DNA of 64,000 nt from Mitsuaria sp. PDC51 (GTDB lineage: Bacteria > Pseudomonadota > Gammaproteobacteria > Burkholderiales > Burkholderiaceae_C), in NCBI RefSeq assembly GCF_900113225.1, contig NZ_FOZE01000002.1, positions 124,001-188,000 of the forward strand, in the 5' to 3' direction. Shown in pieces: positions 1 to 8,230 of this stretch. The notes under the pieces were generated by a model. That model was not told the DNA's origin. It did not search any database and worked only from the letters and a program-made list of their open reading frames with translations. Every line of letters starts with the position of its first letter. Position 1 is the stretch's first letter. Position numbers and translations under genes: made by a program.

Positions 1-1409
1 TGAGCGGCGACTGCCTGCTGGGCCTGGTGCGCCTGATGGAAAAGAACCCGCGCGCCGGCATCCTGCAGGCCGCCAACCAGGTCTGCGGCCACGACACGCC
101 GCATGCCCGCGCGCAGCAGTTCGCGAGCCGCGTGACGGGGCGCCTGTTCGCCGCCGGCATGCAGTTCTGGCAGCTGGGCGAGGCGCACTACTGGGGCCAC
201 AACGCGATCATCCGCGTCGAGCCCTTCATGAAGCACTGCGCCCTGGCCCCGCTGCGCGGCAAGGAGATCATGTCGCACGACTTCGTCGAGGCCGCGCTGA
301 TGCGTCGCGCCGGCTACCAGGTGTGGCTGGTGGCGGACCTGCCGGGTTCGTATGAACAGCAGCCGCCGCACCTGCTGGCCGAGCTGCAGCGCGACCGCCG
401 CTGGTGCCAGGGCAACATCCAGAACGCCGGTCTGATCGCCGAGCCCGGCCTGCACGGCGTGCACCGCGCGATGCTGGTCACCGGCGCGCTGTCCTACCTC
501 GCCGCGCCGCTGTGGCTGCTGTACGTGGGCCTGGGCGTGCTGCTGTGGAACGTCGGCGGCAACGAGGCCTTCCAGCCCTTCATGGAAGACGGTTCGCTGG
601 CCCCGGGCGTGGCCGCGCTGTGGCTAGGCACGATCGGCATGCTGGTGCTGCCGCGCCTGCTGTCGGTGGCCGCGCTGATCCTGCGCGGCGAGCAGTCGCA
701 GTACGGCGGCACGCTGAAGCTGCTGGCCTCCTGCGCCACCGAGGCCGGCATGTCGCTGCTGCAGGCGCCGCTGCGCATGGTCGCCCATTCGATCTTCTGC
801 GTGGTCGCATTGACCGGCATCTCGCTGGACTGGAAGTCGCCGCCGCGGGCCGCCGAGGACGTGTCCTGGCGCGAGGCCTTCGCCGCCTACGGCCGCATCA
901 GCGCGATCACTGCGGTGATCGCCGCGGCGATCGGCGCGCTGAGCCCGTCGACGCTGATCTGGATCGCGCCGATCGCGCTGCCGCTGCTGCTGGCCGCGCC
1001 GATCACCGTGCTGTCCAGCCGCGCCCGCCTGGGCGAGCGCATGCGCCGCGCCGGCCTGCTGCTGATCCCCGAAGAGAGCCAGACCCCGACCGTGCTGCGC
1101 AACGCCTGGGCCTATGGCCGCCAGGAACGCCACCTTCCCGGCTTCGCCGACCTGCTCGCCAGCCGCCGCCTGACCGCGCTGGCGGCCGAGGCGATGGGCC
1201 GCCGCGACGTGGGCCAGGGCATGCGCGCGCAGGTGCGTCGCCAGCGCCTGGAGCAGTTGAGCGCACAGCCTGGTGCCCTCGACGCGATGAGCAACGCCGA
1301 GCGCATGCGCTTCCTGAGCGAACCGGGCCACCTGCTGCGACTGGCGCAGCCGCTGCGCCCCGTGGCGGAGGCACGTGTCGTCCGTCCCGACCTGCGCCTG
1401 GCCGCCTGA
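1..1409 (+). CDS. opgH: Glucans biosynthesis glucosyltransferase OpgH (MdoH), 3' part
   Basis: This is an inner-membrane glycosyltransferase that polymerises UDP-glucose into the backbone of osmoregulated periplasmic glucans. The reading frame is already open at position 3, so the N-terminus and the first catalytic aspartates lie before the window; about 468 codons are visible. The GT2-type QxxRW motif (QRDRRW, near 386-403) is followed directly by CQGN, as is typical of OpgH. Four to five hydrophobic membrane segments follow between about 480 and 1020, and a long basic cytoplasmic tail closes the protein. Family length is usually 600-850 residues, consistent with the missing start. The partner opgG would be expected just upstream, outside the window. 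Identification is firm. Confidence 0.93.
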   Translation, partial: SGDCLLGLVRLMEKNPRAGILQAANQVCGHDTPHARAQQFASRVTGRLFAAGMQFWQLGEAHYWGHNAIIRVEPFMKHCALAPLRGKEIMSHDFVEAALMRRAGYQVWLVADLPGSYEQQPPHLLAELQRDRRWCQGNIQNAGLIAEPGLHGVHRAMLVTGALSYLAAPLWLLYVGLGVLLWNVGGNEAFQPFMEDGSLAPGVAALWLGTIGMLVLPRLLSVAALILRGEQSQYGGTLKLLASCATEAGMSLLQAPLRMVAHSIFCVVALTGISLDWKSPPRAAEDVSWREAFAAYGRISAITAVIAAAIGALSPSTLIWIAPIALPLLLAAPITVLSSRARLGERMRRAGLLLIPEESQTPTVLRNAWAYGRQERHLPGFADLLASRRLTALAAEAMGRRDVGQGMRAQVRRQRLEQLSAQPGALDAMSNAERMRFLSEPGHLLRLAQPLRPVAEARVVRPDLRLAA

Positions 1410-1543
1410 GGCTGCTTGACGCCGCCTGAAGCCGCCGGAAGCCGCTACCTGCCGTTGAGTCCCGCCCCATCGGCCCGGGCGCCTCGCCGAAGAGTCATGG
1501 CGGAGGCGTGGTGCCCGGGATCGATGCGGTCAACGCCGCGGCG

Positions 1544-1948
1544 CTACATCGGATCGCGGTCGTAGGCCCGGACGTCCTGCGGCAGCCGGACCCAGCCATG
1601 CATGCGGCAGGTGTAGACCGAGTCCTGCGGCGGCGGGAAATCCGGATCCCCGAATCCCCCCACCGCCACGCCGACCGATCCCTCGACCCCCTCCTCCGTG
1701 TGGAAGACGGTGCTGCCGCACACCGGGCAGAAATGGAATCGGAATCGGGCGCCCCGGTCGCCGGCGCGCACGAATTCGGTCGCGATGCCGATGACCTCAT
1801 AAGGTTCGGCAAAGGCCGCCAGCGCCGCGAAGACACTGCCCGTGCGGCGCTGGCACGCCAGGCAGTGGCAGAGGCCGGTTCCCAACGGCTCACCCTGCAC
1901 CACGATCTTCAATTGGCCGCAACTGCACGAAGCGGTACGTGAAGCCAT
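1544..1948 (-). CDS. GFA-family zinc protein (CENP-V/GFA domain)
   Basis: This 134-residue protein has the glutathione-dependent formaldehyde-activating enzyme (GFA) fold. Zinc-binding cysteines are visible as C8-x-C10, C27-x-C29-x2-C32 and C74-x2-C77, the usual spacing for the family. Family members bind two zinc ions; activation of formaldehyde by glutathione is established for only a few, so the substrate here is unknown. The frame is open further upstream, but ATG 1948 is preceded on the minus strand by GGGGAGGTGATCGC, a very strong ribosome-binding site, which fixes this start. It stands alone between opgH (convergent) and ureD (same strand, 148 bp upstream). Confidence 0.85.
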   Translation of the reverse strand: MASRTASCSCGQLKIVVQGEPLGTGLCHCLACQRRTGSVFAALAAFAEPYEVIGIATEFVRAGDRGARFRFHFCPVCGSTVFHTEEGVEGSVGVAVGGFGDPDFPPPQDSVYTCRMHGWVRLPQDVRAYDRDPM

Positions 1949-2096
1949 GCGATCACCTCCCCTGGAGACCGGACGTGGAGCGGCCATGCTAAGCGCAGCG
2001 CCAGGGCGCTGGCTACCAATCTGAGACATCGTTGCCACACCGACATGAATCGCCGTCCCCTCTCCGAGGGATGCGGCCCGCGCGGCGAGGGCCCGG

Positions 2097-3035
2097 CTAC
2101 ATCGCCCACAAGCGGGGCGTGGTGCCGTCCAGGTCCCACAAGGCGTGACGCCAGGCGGCCCAGCAACGCCGCAGCAGCAGCGCGACCGGCTCGACCACCG
2201 GTCCCAGCACCCGCACCACCAGCACACCGTCCTGCGCGGCGGTCGCGCCGGCGCTCGCGCGCAGCGGATCGGCGTCGATCAACGCGCGCACCGCGTCCAG
2301 CGCGCGTTCACGGCGATCGCGATCCAGCGCGGCGCCGCTGGCGAAGACCAGGGTGCCCAGGCAACGCTGCCCGGCCAGGCCGAGCTCGCCGTCCATCAGC
2401 AGCGCGTCGACCGCGTCCAGCCGGCCGCGCTCCAGCCAGACGCCGGGGATCTCCAGGTGCTGCAGGAAGCGGCCACTCGAGAACGGCTGCCCCGCGCCGG
2501 GCAGCCCGAGCGCGGTGATGTCCCAGGCCAGCAATTCGGCCGTCGGCGCCAGCGTGAAGCGCGCCTCGTTGACCGCTTCGCAGCCGGGGTAGGCGATCGC
2601 CTCGAGCGGCAGCCATTCCAGGCGCGCGCCCTCGCCCAGCGTCGCCCGCACGCGCTGCGTGGCGGGCGCGCCGTCCGGGCTGCGGTAGAAGCGCGTCGCG
2701 CCGGGCGTGGTCACCAACGCATGCGCCCCCTCGCCGACCGTCACCGCGATGTCCAGGGTGTCGCCGCCGACCAGCCCGCTGGGCGGATGGACCAGCACGC
2801 TGTGGCAGATCGCGTCGCCTTCCGGGTAAAGGCTCTTGAGCAGGCGCAACGGTCCGTCGTGCTCATGGCTGACGACGCAACGCCCTCGCTCGAGGCGGTA
2901 GTCGGCGCCCAGGCGGGCCAGCCACTGCCGCTGGGCCGGGGCGGCCGTCGTCGGGGACGAGGCCGGGCTGGCCGGGCTGGTCGGGCTCAGCGAAGAGGAG
3001 GTCGACGGGAATGAGGGATCGAAGGTCGCGGTCAT
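2097..3035 (-). CDS. ureD: Urease accessory protein UreD (UreH)
   Basis: UreD is a chaperone that helps UreF and UreG load nickel into apo-urease. The 312 residues carry typical UreD signatures: an SYPEGD-like segment (LYPEGD, about residues 69-74), HPPSGLVGGDTL, TTPGATRFYRS and the PGCEAVNEARF-like central stretch. The first 35 residues are a Ser/Pro/Ala-rich tail with no clear ribosome-binding site before ATG 3035, so the true start could lie a little further in. UreD normally sits at the head of ureDABCEFG, but none of those genes follows it here: downstream comes the GFA gene. The rest of the urease system must be elsewhere or absent. Confidence 0.9.
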   Translation of the reverse strand: MTATFDPSFPSTSSSLSPTSPASPASSPTTAAPAQRQWLARLGADYRLERGRCVVSHEHDGPLRLLKSLYPEGDAICHSVLVHPPSGLVGGDTLDIAVTVGEGAHALVTTPGATRFYRSPDGAPATQRVRATLGEGARLEWLPLEAIAYPGCEAVNEARFTLAPTAELLAWDITALGLPGAGQPFSSGRFLQHLEIPGVWLERGRLDAVDALLMDGELGLAGQRCLGTLVFASGAALDRDRRERALDAVRALIDADPLRASAGATAAQDGVLVVRVLGPVVEPVALLLRRCWAAWRHALWDLDGTTPRLWAM

Positions 3036-3105
3036 GACGGCGCAGGAGGCAGGCGGCGGATGTTAGGCGCATCCGCACCATCGACGCCGCGCCGCTGGGC
3101 AAGGC

Positions 3106-4704
3106 TCACTTCGGCACAGTGATCCAGGCGTAGTCCAGCCAGTTGTCGGCGCGATGCACCGCCTTCACGCCCTGGCGCAGCGCCCAGGGCGCGGCCTGGC
3201 GATGCAGCGGCAGCACGTGCAGCTGCTCGCGGTACTCCTGCAGCGCCGCCTTGATGAGCGCCTCGCGCTTGACCGGATCGGCCTCGGCCGAGGACGCGGC
3301 CGCGAGCTGGTCGAACTTCGGATTCCGCGAGCGGCCGTAGTTGTAGAAGCCGGCGCCGGAGGCCTTGTCGTCACTGCGGTAGACCGGCGTCAGGATGGTC
3401 TCGGCATCGGTGATCGCGCCGCCCCAGCCCATCAGGTAGAGGCTGGTCTCGTAGCGCTCCAGCTTGGGGAAATAGAGCACCCGCGGCATCGCGTTGACCT
3501 TCACCTTGAGCTTGATCTGCGCCCACATCGAGGCGAGCGCCAGGCAGATGCCCTCGTCGTTGACGTAGCGGTTGTTGGGGCAGTCCAGCGTGACCTCGAA
3601 ACCGTCGGGATAGCCGGCATCGGCCATGCCCTTGCGGGCGGCGGCGAGGTCGAACGGCAGGCGCGTCTCGAGTGCCGGATCGTCATATGCGCCGAGCGGT
3701 GACGGCGTGAGGCCGCCGGTGGGTTGCGACAGCCCGTTCATCAGGCGCTTGTGGATGGCTTCGATGTCGATGGCCTGGTACATCGCGCGGCGCACGCGCA
3801 GGTCCTGGAACGGGTTTCTGCCGCCCGGCGCGCGGCCGTACACCAGCGTGTCGCGCGCCTGGTCCATGCCGATGAAGACGAGGCGGTTCTCGAGCCCCTC
3901 CAGCACCTGCACGCCGGGCGTGGCGCGCAGCCGCGGGACGTCGCGCGGCGCGGGGTCCAGCAGCAGGTCGATCTCGCCCGACACCAGCGCGGCCAGCCGC
4001 GTCGCGTCGTTGGAGATCGGCGTGAACTGGACCTCCTGCACGTTGCCCTCGAAGCGGCCCCACCAGTTCGGGTTGCGCTTGTAGACGGTGCGGATGCCGG
4101 GCTGACGGCGCACCAGCATGAAGGGGCCGGTGCCGTTGGCGTTGAAGCTGGCGTGGCTTTCCTCGTTGTCCTTGAAGCTGAGCGGGCGCGTGACCTTGTG
4201 CTGCTCGCTCCAGGACTTGCTCATGATGAACAGCAGGTCCAGGTGCTGCAGGAAGATCGGATTGAAGCGCGGCTGGGTGATCTCGACGGTGAGCTCATCG
4301 ATCTTGCGGGCGGTGCCCACGGCGTTGGCGTAGACCGCGACCTGGGAGGTCGGCGCCTTGGCGCGCTGCAGGGAGAAGACGACGTCGTCCGCGGTGAAGG
4401 CCGAGCCATCGTGGAACCGGACGTTGGGCCGCAGCTTGAAGCGCCAGACGAGCGGGCCGATCTGCGTCCATTCGGTGGCAAGACCCGGCACGATGTTGAG
4501 CTGCCGGTCGCGGGCGGTGAGGCGCTCATAGACCTGCGAGTTCATGCCGTTGGTCAGGCTCTCGTTCTGCGAGTGCGGGTCCATGGTCTGGGCATCGCCC
4601 TGGCTGGCCCAGCGCAGCGTCTGCGCCGCGGCGGTCGACGCCGCGCCGACCGCCCCACCGACCACGCCGGCGCACAGCGCCAGCAGCATGAGCATGCGCG
4701 TCAT
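3106..4704 (-). CDS. ABC transporter substrate-binding protein, family 5 (peptide/nickel type)
   Basis: This 532-residue periplasmic solute-binding protein is of the DppA/OppA/NikA family (SBP_bac_5). An N-terminal signal peptide (MTRMLMLLALCAG, then AAAQ) is cut near residue 25; the mature start TLRWASQGDAQTMDPH is characteristic of family 5, as is the segment VRFHDGSAFTADDVVFS. ATG 4704 was chosen because GGGAGA lies just upstream and the signal peptide begins there; the frame is open 38 codons further. No permease or ATPase gene is adjacent, so it either works with a transporter encoded elsewhere or is an orphan. The neighbour ureD, 70 bp downstream, would fit a nickel or urea context, but that is inference only. 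Confidence 0.88.
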   Translation of the reverse strand: MTRMLMLLALCAGVVGGAVGAASTAAAQTLRWASQGDAQTMDPHSQNESLTNGMNSQVYERLTARDRQLNIVPGLATEWTQIGPLVWRFKLRPNVRFHDGSAFTADDVVFSLQRAKAPTSQVAVYANAVGTARKIDELTVEITQPRFNPIFLQHLDLLFIMSKSWSEQHKVTRPLSFKDNEESHASFNANGTGPFMLVRRQPGIRTVYKRNPNWWGRFEGNVQEVQFTPISNDATRLAALVSGEIDLLLDPAPRDVPRLRATPGVQVLEGLENRLVFIGMDQARDTLVYGRAPGGRNPFQDLRVRRAMYQAIDIEAIHKRLMNGLSQPTGGLTPSPLGAYDDPALETRLPFDLAAARKGMADAGYPDGFEVTLDCPNNRYVNDEGICLALASMWAQIKLKVKVNAMPRVLYFPKLERYETSLYLMGWGGAITDAETILTPVYRSDDKASGAGFYNYGRSRNPKFDQLAAASSAEADPVKREALIKAALQEYREQLHVLPLHRQAAPWALRQGVKAVHRADNWLDYAWITVPK

Positions 4705-4756
4705 CCCGGTCTCCCGACGACTCTGTGAATGTCGGCCGAGTGTAGGCAGGCAGTGG

Positions 4757-4999
4757 TCAGCGGGTGGTCGGGGTCTTTCCGGACGGTTCTCGGATTGCCG
4801 CAACAGCGCGTCGCGCACTCCAGGGGCTGGCCCCTTCCTGCGAATATGAGGCCCACCGCTCCTCCTGCCGCCGCGCGGCGAGCGGCGACCCCGGCTTGCG
4901 ATCCAGGTCGAAAAGGCCGGGATACAAGGTGAGGATCTGTTTGAGCATTTCCCGCTTGCTGTGGATCAGCAGATCAAGTGGATTGAGTCGTTCATACAT
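4757..4999 (-). CDS. Small protein of unknown function, overlapping the Clp-fold protease gene
   Basis: An 80-codon gene whose ATG (4997-4999) overlaps the end of the upstream protease gene by 8 bp, with GAGGGG placed about 8 bases before it, so translational coupling is likely. The product begins MYERLNPLDLLIHSKREM, has an amphipathic leucine-rich first half (LKQILTLYPGLFDLD) and a basic, disordered-looking C-terminus (RREPSGK-like). There is no signal peptide or membrane segment. I do not recognise a family. The close overlap suggests that it acts with the protease as partner, adaptor or substrate, but this is inferred from position only. Base composition is lower in GC than that of the flanking genes. 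Confidence 0.6.
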   Translation of the reverse strand: MYERLNPLDLLIHSKREMLKQILTLYPGLFDLDRKPGSPLAARRQEERWASYSQEGASPWSARRAVAAIREPSGKTPTTR

Positions 5000-5888
5000 G
5001 GATGCACCCCTCGAATGCAAATGGGAAACCATGAACCGAGACGACGGGGCCACCGTCGTGGTCGTCAAGTGGGCGAGTGCGGCATCGGTCCACGATGGCC
5101 CGAAGTCCCTCGTCCACGGGCCAGACGTTGCGCAGCAGTCGCCGCGCCTCTTTCCGATCGATGACAAAGGAGTGGGACGGATAGCCAGCAACCAGCTCGG
5201 CCAGACCGCCCGGCTCGACGTTGCGCCCTCGTTCTGCAAGACGCCGGCCATAGGCATGCGCGATCGTCATTGCACGATGCATCTCGGCCAATCGTTGCGG
5301 GTTCACCTGCTCCGCCATTGGCCGCAGCAGCTTCGCCGCGATGTCCGCGGCAATCTCGGACGCCACGCGTGTGGAGAGGCCACGTTCGGACAGGTCCAGC
5401 AAGGACACCTGGAAGGCCGTCATGAACTGGGCCAAGAGGATGTTGGCCGCCGTCAGTTGCTCAAGGCTTGAACTCGTCACCCCCAGCTCGTCGCCACGAA
5501 AGACCTGAACGTCAAGCGGGCCCAGTTCGCTCCTGTCGTCCATGTAAAGCGCCGAGGCACCCAACGCAATCAGCGTCCCCGCACTCTTGCAATAGCGGGG
5601 GATCAGCACATGCATCTGCCGATAGTGGTGGCTCAATGCCCGTGCGATTCGAAACGCAGCATCCGGGTCACCGCCGGCCGTCTCGAGCACGAGCAGCACA
5701 TCGTCGTGCGTCTTCCCGGTCTCAACCAGGGTGCTCAGTCGTTCATAGCCGGCAACTGATACCTCACCGGTGTAGGTCACCACGTCATAGGGCGGCATGA
5801 GAGGCGACACGGGTTCCGCGCTCTCTTCCGCCGGCCCGGCGACATCGTTCTCCACGCCGTCCGCTTCATCCTTCCAACTCACTGCCAT
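4992..5888 (-). CDS. SDH-type Clp-fold serine proteinase (SppA/ClpP superfamily)
   Basis: A 298-residue protein of the serine dehydrogenase proteinase-like family. Seen: a crotonase/Clp-fold core with LETAGGDPDAAFRIARAL (GGD at about 72-74), a nucleophile elbow RYCKSAGTLIALGA (candidate catalytic Ser102), and ELGPLDVQ (candidate Asp126), the same layout as in SppA. No signal peptide or membrane helix is present, so it is probably cytoplasmic. ATG 5888 was chosen because GGAGGG lies 6 bases before it; the frame runs on upstream for 38 codons. The C-terminal 120 residues are helical and charged. Its GC content is visibly lower than that of the neighbours, which suggests acquisition. It forms an overlapping pair with the 80-codon gene downstream. 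Confidence 0.78.
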   Translation of the reverse strand: MAVSWKDEADGVENDVAGPAEESAEPVSPLMPPYDVVTYTGEVSVAGYERLSTLVETGKTHDDVLLVLETAGGDPDAAFRIARALSHHYRQMHVLIPRYCKSAGTLIALGASALYMDDRSELGPLDVQVFRGDELGVTSSSLEQLTAANILLAQFMTAFQVSLLDLSERGLSTRVASEIAADIAAKLLRPMAEQVNPQRLAEMHRAMTIAHAYGRRLAERGRNVEPGGLAELVAGYPSHSFVIDRKEARRLLRNVWPVDEGLRAIVDRCRTRPLDDHDGGPVVSVHGFPFAFEGCIHV

Positions 5889-6056
5889 CGGATGCCCTCC
5901 AGCGCCAGACATCGGCGCGAGGTCCGCATCTTCGAGCGGCGCGTTCGGAAGGACCATGACCCCGACTAGGAGACCTTCGCCTCGAAACTCGGAGCCCGCC
6001 ACTCAATCGAGTCTGGCCCGCCCACCGAAACATGCCGTTGGCGCCTGCGCCGACGC

Positions 6057-7283
6057 TCACCCCGCCGGCGTCTGCCAGAGTTCATCGAGCTTCTGGAAGC
6101 CCCAGGTGGCCGGATCCTCGCGGCCGATGATGCGGTCCGTCGCCCCGGGCGAGGACAGGTCCAGGACCTGCGTCGGGATCGGCATCTGCGACTTGGTCGA
6201 ATAGAACGCCCGCACCCGCGGCGCCGTCAGCGCGGTCGCGTTCTGCTCCAGCACCACGGCGAGCTTGCCCGACTGCAGCTTCACCAGCGTGCCGACCGGG
6301 TAGATGCCCACGCACTTGACGAAGGCCTGGAACACGCGCGGATCGAAGTGGCCGGTCCATTGCGCCATCCGCGCCAGCGAGGACGCCGGATCCCAGGCGC
6401 TCTTGTAGGGCCGGTTCGAGGTGATCGCGTCGTAGACGTCGCACACCGCGCCCATGCGCGAGAGCAGGCTGATCTGCTCGCCCGCGAGCTTGCCGGGGTA
6501 ACCGCTGCCGTCCATCTTCTCGTGGTGGCGCAGCGCCACGTCCAGCGCCGCCTCGGGCACCGAGGTGCCCTCCTTGAGCATCTCGTGGCCGCGCGTCGGA
6601 TGGTCGCGCATGATCGCGAACTCGGCATCGGTCAGCGCGCCCGGCTTGTTCAGCACGTTCAGCGGCATCGCCATCTTGCCGACGTCGTGCAGCAGCCCGG
6701 CCAGGCCGGCCTCGCGGGTCTGCGCCTCGTCCAGGCCCATCTGGCGGGACAGCGACACCATCAGCGCGCACACCGCCACCGAATGCATGTAGGTGTAGTC
6801 GTCCTTGGTCTTGAGCCGCGCCAGGCTGATCAGCGCCGACGGATTGCGCTCCACCGAACTGGCCACCTCGGCCACCAGGGGCAGGCATTGCTCGGCGTCG
6901 ATCGCCTTGCCCAGCCGGGCCTCGCCGAACAGGTTCATCACCGCGCGCTTGGAGCGCTGCATGACCTGCGACGCGCGCTCGAGCTCCTCGCCCATCGACG
7001 CCGGCGCGGTCCCGAGCTCCAGCCGGGGCGCGGCCTGCACCACCGCCGGAGCCTCGGGCGCGGCCGGCGCCGCGCCTTGGGCCGCCGCCGGGGGCGCCAC
7101 GTCCAGCCCCTTGGAGGCGTCGATCCAGCAGAAAGGCACGCCGCTCGCCTTCAAGGCCTTCAGGTCCTCGGGGTCCGTCAGGACGAACTTGGTCTTCCAG
7201 AATGGATGGGACAACCACGAGCCCTCCATCCCCTGCAGGAACATGCCCAGCTTGACATCCGACGTCGGAATCTTCTTCAGCAT
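6057..7283 (-). CDS. HD-GYP domain cyclic-di-GMP phosphodiesterase with DUF3391 N-terminus
   Basis: This 408-residue cytoplasmic signalling enzyme is predicted to hydrolyse c-di-GMP to pGpG or GMP. Residues 1-60 match the DUF3391 type (LKKIPTSDVKLGMFL, GSWLSHPFWKTKF), followed by an Ala/Pro-rich linker. The HD-GYP domain then shows the metal-binding HD pair at about 199-200 (LLHDVGKMAMP) and HHEKMDGSGYP at about 253-263, the signature of active enzymes. ATG 7283 matches family starts; a GTG nine codons earlier is also in frame. It stands alone, reading towards the protease pair. The low c-di-GMP states it would promote usually favour motility over biofilm. Confidence 0.9.
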   Translation of the reverse strand: MLKKIPTSDVKLGMFLQGMEGSWLSHPFWKTKFVLTDPEDLKALKASGVPFCWIDASKGLDVAPPAAAQGAAPAAPEAPAVVQAAPRLELGTAPASMGEELERASQVMQRSKRAVMNLFGEARLGKAIDAEQCLPLVAEVASSVERNPSALISLARLKTKDDYTYMHSVAVCALMVSLSRQMGLDEAQTREAGLAGLLHDVGKMAMPLNVLNKPGALTDAEFAIMRDHPTRGHEMLKEGTSVPEAALDVALRHHEKMDGSGYPGKLAGEQISLLSRMGAVCDVYDAITSNRPYKSAWDPASSLARMAQWTGHFDPRVFQAFVKCVGIYPVGTLVKLQSGKLAVVLEQNATALTAPRVRAFYSTKSQMPIPTQVLDLSSPGATDRIIGREDPATWGFQKLDELWQTPAG

Positions 7284-7353
7284 GACTGGCGTTTTCGTCC
7301 AGGACAACACAGTATGGCGCCCTCCCCGGCGCTCGCACAGTCAGGCGACCATG

Positions 7354-7378
7354 AAAAAAACCGCCCCTCGGGGCGGTT
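7354..7378 (-). terminator. Rho-independent terminator of the cytochrome c gene
   Basis: On the minus strand a GC-rich hairpin (AACCGCCCC pairing with GGGGCGGTT, tiny loop) is followed by seven consecutive T. It lies 50 bp behind the stop of the diheme cytochrome gene and before the HD-GYP gene, so the two are separate transcription units. Confidence 0.85.
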
Positions 7379-7429
7379 CGTGATTGTCTTCGCGCCGCGG
7401 CCGGGAGCCCGGCCTCAGCGTGCCACGGT

Positions 7430-8143
7430 TCAGCGGAACCGGGACTGCGGGACTGTACGGAGTTCGGACGGCAAGCTGGCCAGGTACTGGGACAGCGTCT
7501 TGAGTTCCGCGTGGGTGAACTGCTTGACCTGGCCCGCCATCACCGCGTTGCTGCGGCCGTGATAGGGCTTGCCCTGGATCTGGTAGGACTTGAGCGCGAC
7601 GTACAGGTAGTCGGCGTGCTGGCCGGCGATCTTCGGATAGGTGCCGTCGATGGGCTTGCTGAAGTTGGCGCCATGACAGCTGGCGCAGGCGCCCTTGTCG
7701 AGCAGCTTCTTCACGTCGGCGGGCGCCTCGACCGTGGCCGGCACCGCCTCGACCTGGGCCAGGCCGGCGTAGTACTCGGAGATCTCGGCGATGTCCTTGT
7801 CGCCCAGCGGCAGCGCGATGCCGCGCATCGTCGGATGCTTGCGGTCACCCTTGGCGTAGGCGGTCAGCGCGGAGGCGATGTACTTGGCGTTCTGGCCCGC
7901 GATCATCGGGACCTTGTGGACCTCGGGGAAGGTGGCCTGGTAACCCGGGATGCCGTGGCAGCCGATGCACATGGCCACCTTGGCCTGCACCGGCGCCTGG
8001 GGGCCAGGTGTTGCCGCGGCGGGTGGGGTCGCGGCCGGCGCTTGTCCCGGCGCGGGCGACGAAGGGGCGTTGGACTGAGCGGATACAACAAACGCACTTC
8101 CGGCCAGCATCAACGCGAGGGAGATCTGCAGTTGTCTTCTCAT
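7430..8143 (-). CDS. Diheme cytochrome c (c4-like)
   Basis: This 237-residue periplasmic electron carrier has a signal peptide at residues 1-22 (cut after VSA) and then a 30-residue Ala/Pro-rich linker. Two class I heme domains follow, each with a CxxCH motif: C59-I-G-C62-H63 and C153-A-S-C156-H157. Candidate axial methionines are present in both domains (VPMIAGQ near 80, NAVMAGQ near 202). The twin-domain architecture is that of cytochrome c4, which usually passes electrons to cbb3 or other terminal oxidases. No oxidase genes are adjacent. It is divergently transcribed from the moxR-like gene across an 87-bp gap. Confidence 0.88.
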   Translation of the reverse strand: MRRQLQISLALMLAGSAFVVSAQSNAPSSPAPGQAPAATPPAAATPGPQAPVQAKVAMCIGCHGIPGYQATFPEVHKVPMIAGQNAKYIASALTAYAKGDRKHPTMRGIALPLGDKDIAEISEYYAGLAQVEAVPATVEAPADVKKLLDKGACASCHGANFSKPIDGTYPKIAGQHADYLYVALKSYQIQGKPYHGRSNAVMAGQVKQFTHAELKTLSQYLASLPSELRTVPQSRFR

Positions 8144-8175
8144 GGTCCCGATCTTCGAGGATTTGGGGCGGCGCG

Positions 8176-8199
8176 ATTATAGGGGGGGCCCTATATACT
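8176..8199. promoter_or_regulatory. Divergent promoter region with an inverted repeat spanning both -10 elements
   Basis: Between the cytochrome and moxR genes lie a minus-strand TATAAT (8176-8181) and a plus-strand TATACT (8194-8199). They are embedded in the inverted repeat TATAGGG-N4-CCCTATA (8178-8195). No convincing -35 boxes stand at 16-18 bp, so an activator may be needed. The symmetrical site could be an operator that controls both genes. This is inferred from pattern only. Confidence 0.45.
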
Positions 8200-8230
8200 G
8201 GTTTTCACCGCTGCGCTAGAGAAACCCCTC

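Noticed and set aside
5468-6204. Plus-strand frames opposite the Clp-fold protease gene
   Set aside because: They are antisense, Ser/Arg-rich and have no good start sites; the protease has clear family motifs.
8182-8188. Run of seven G as a possible phase-variation tract
   Set aside because: It lies in the centre of the divergent promoter palindrome and outside any coding frame; seven G is not exceptional in DNA this rich in GC.
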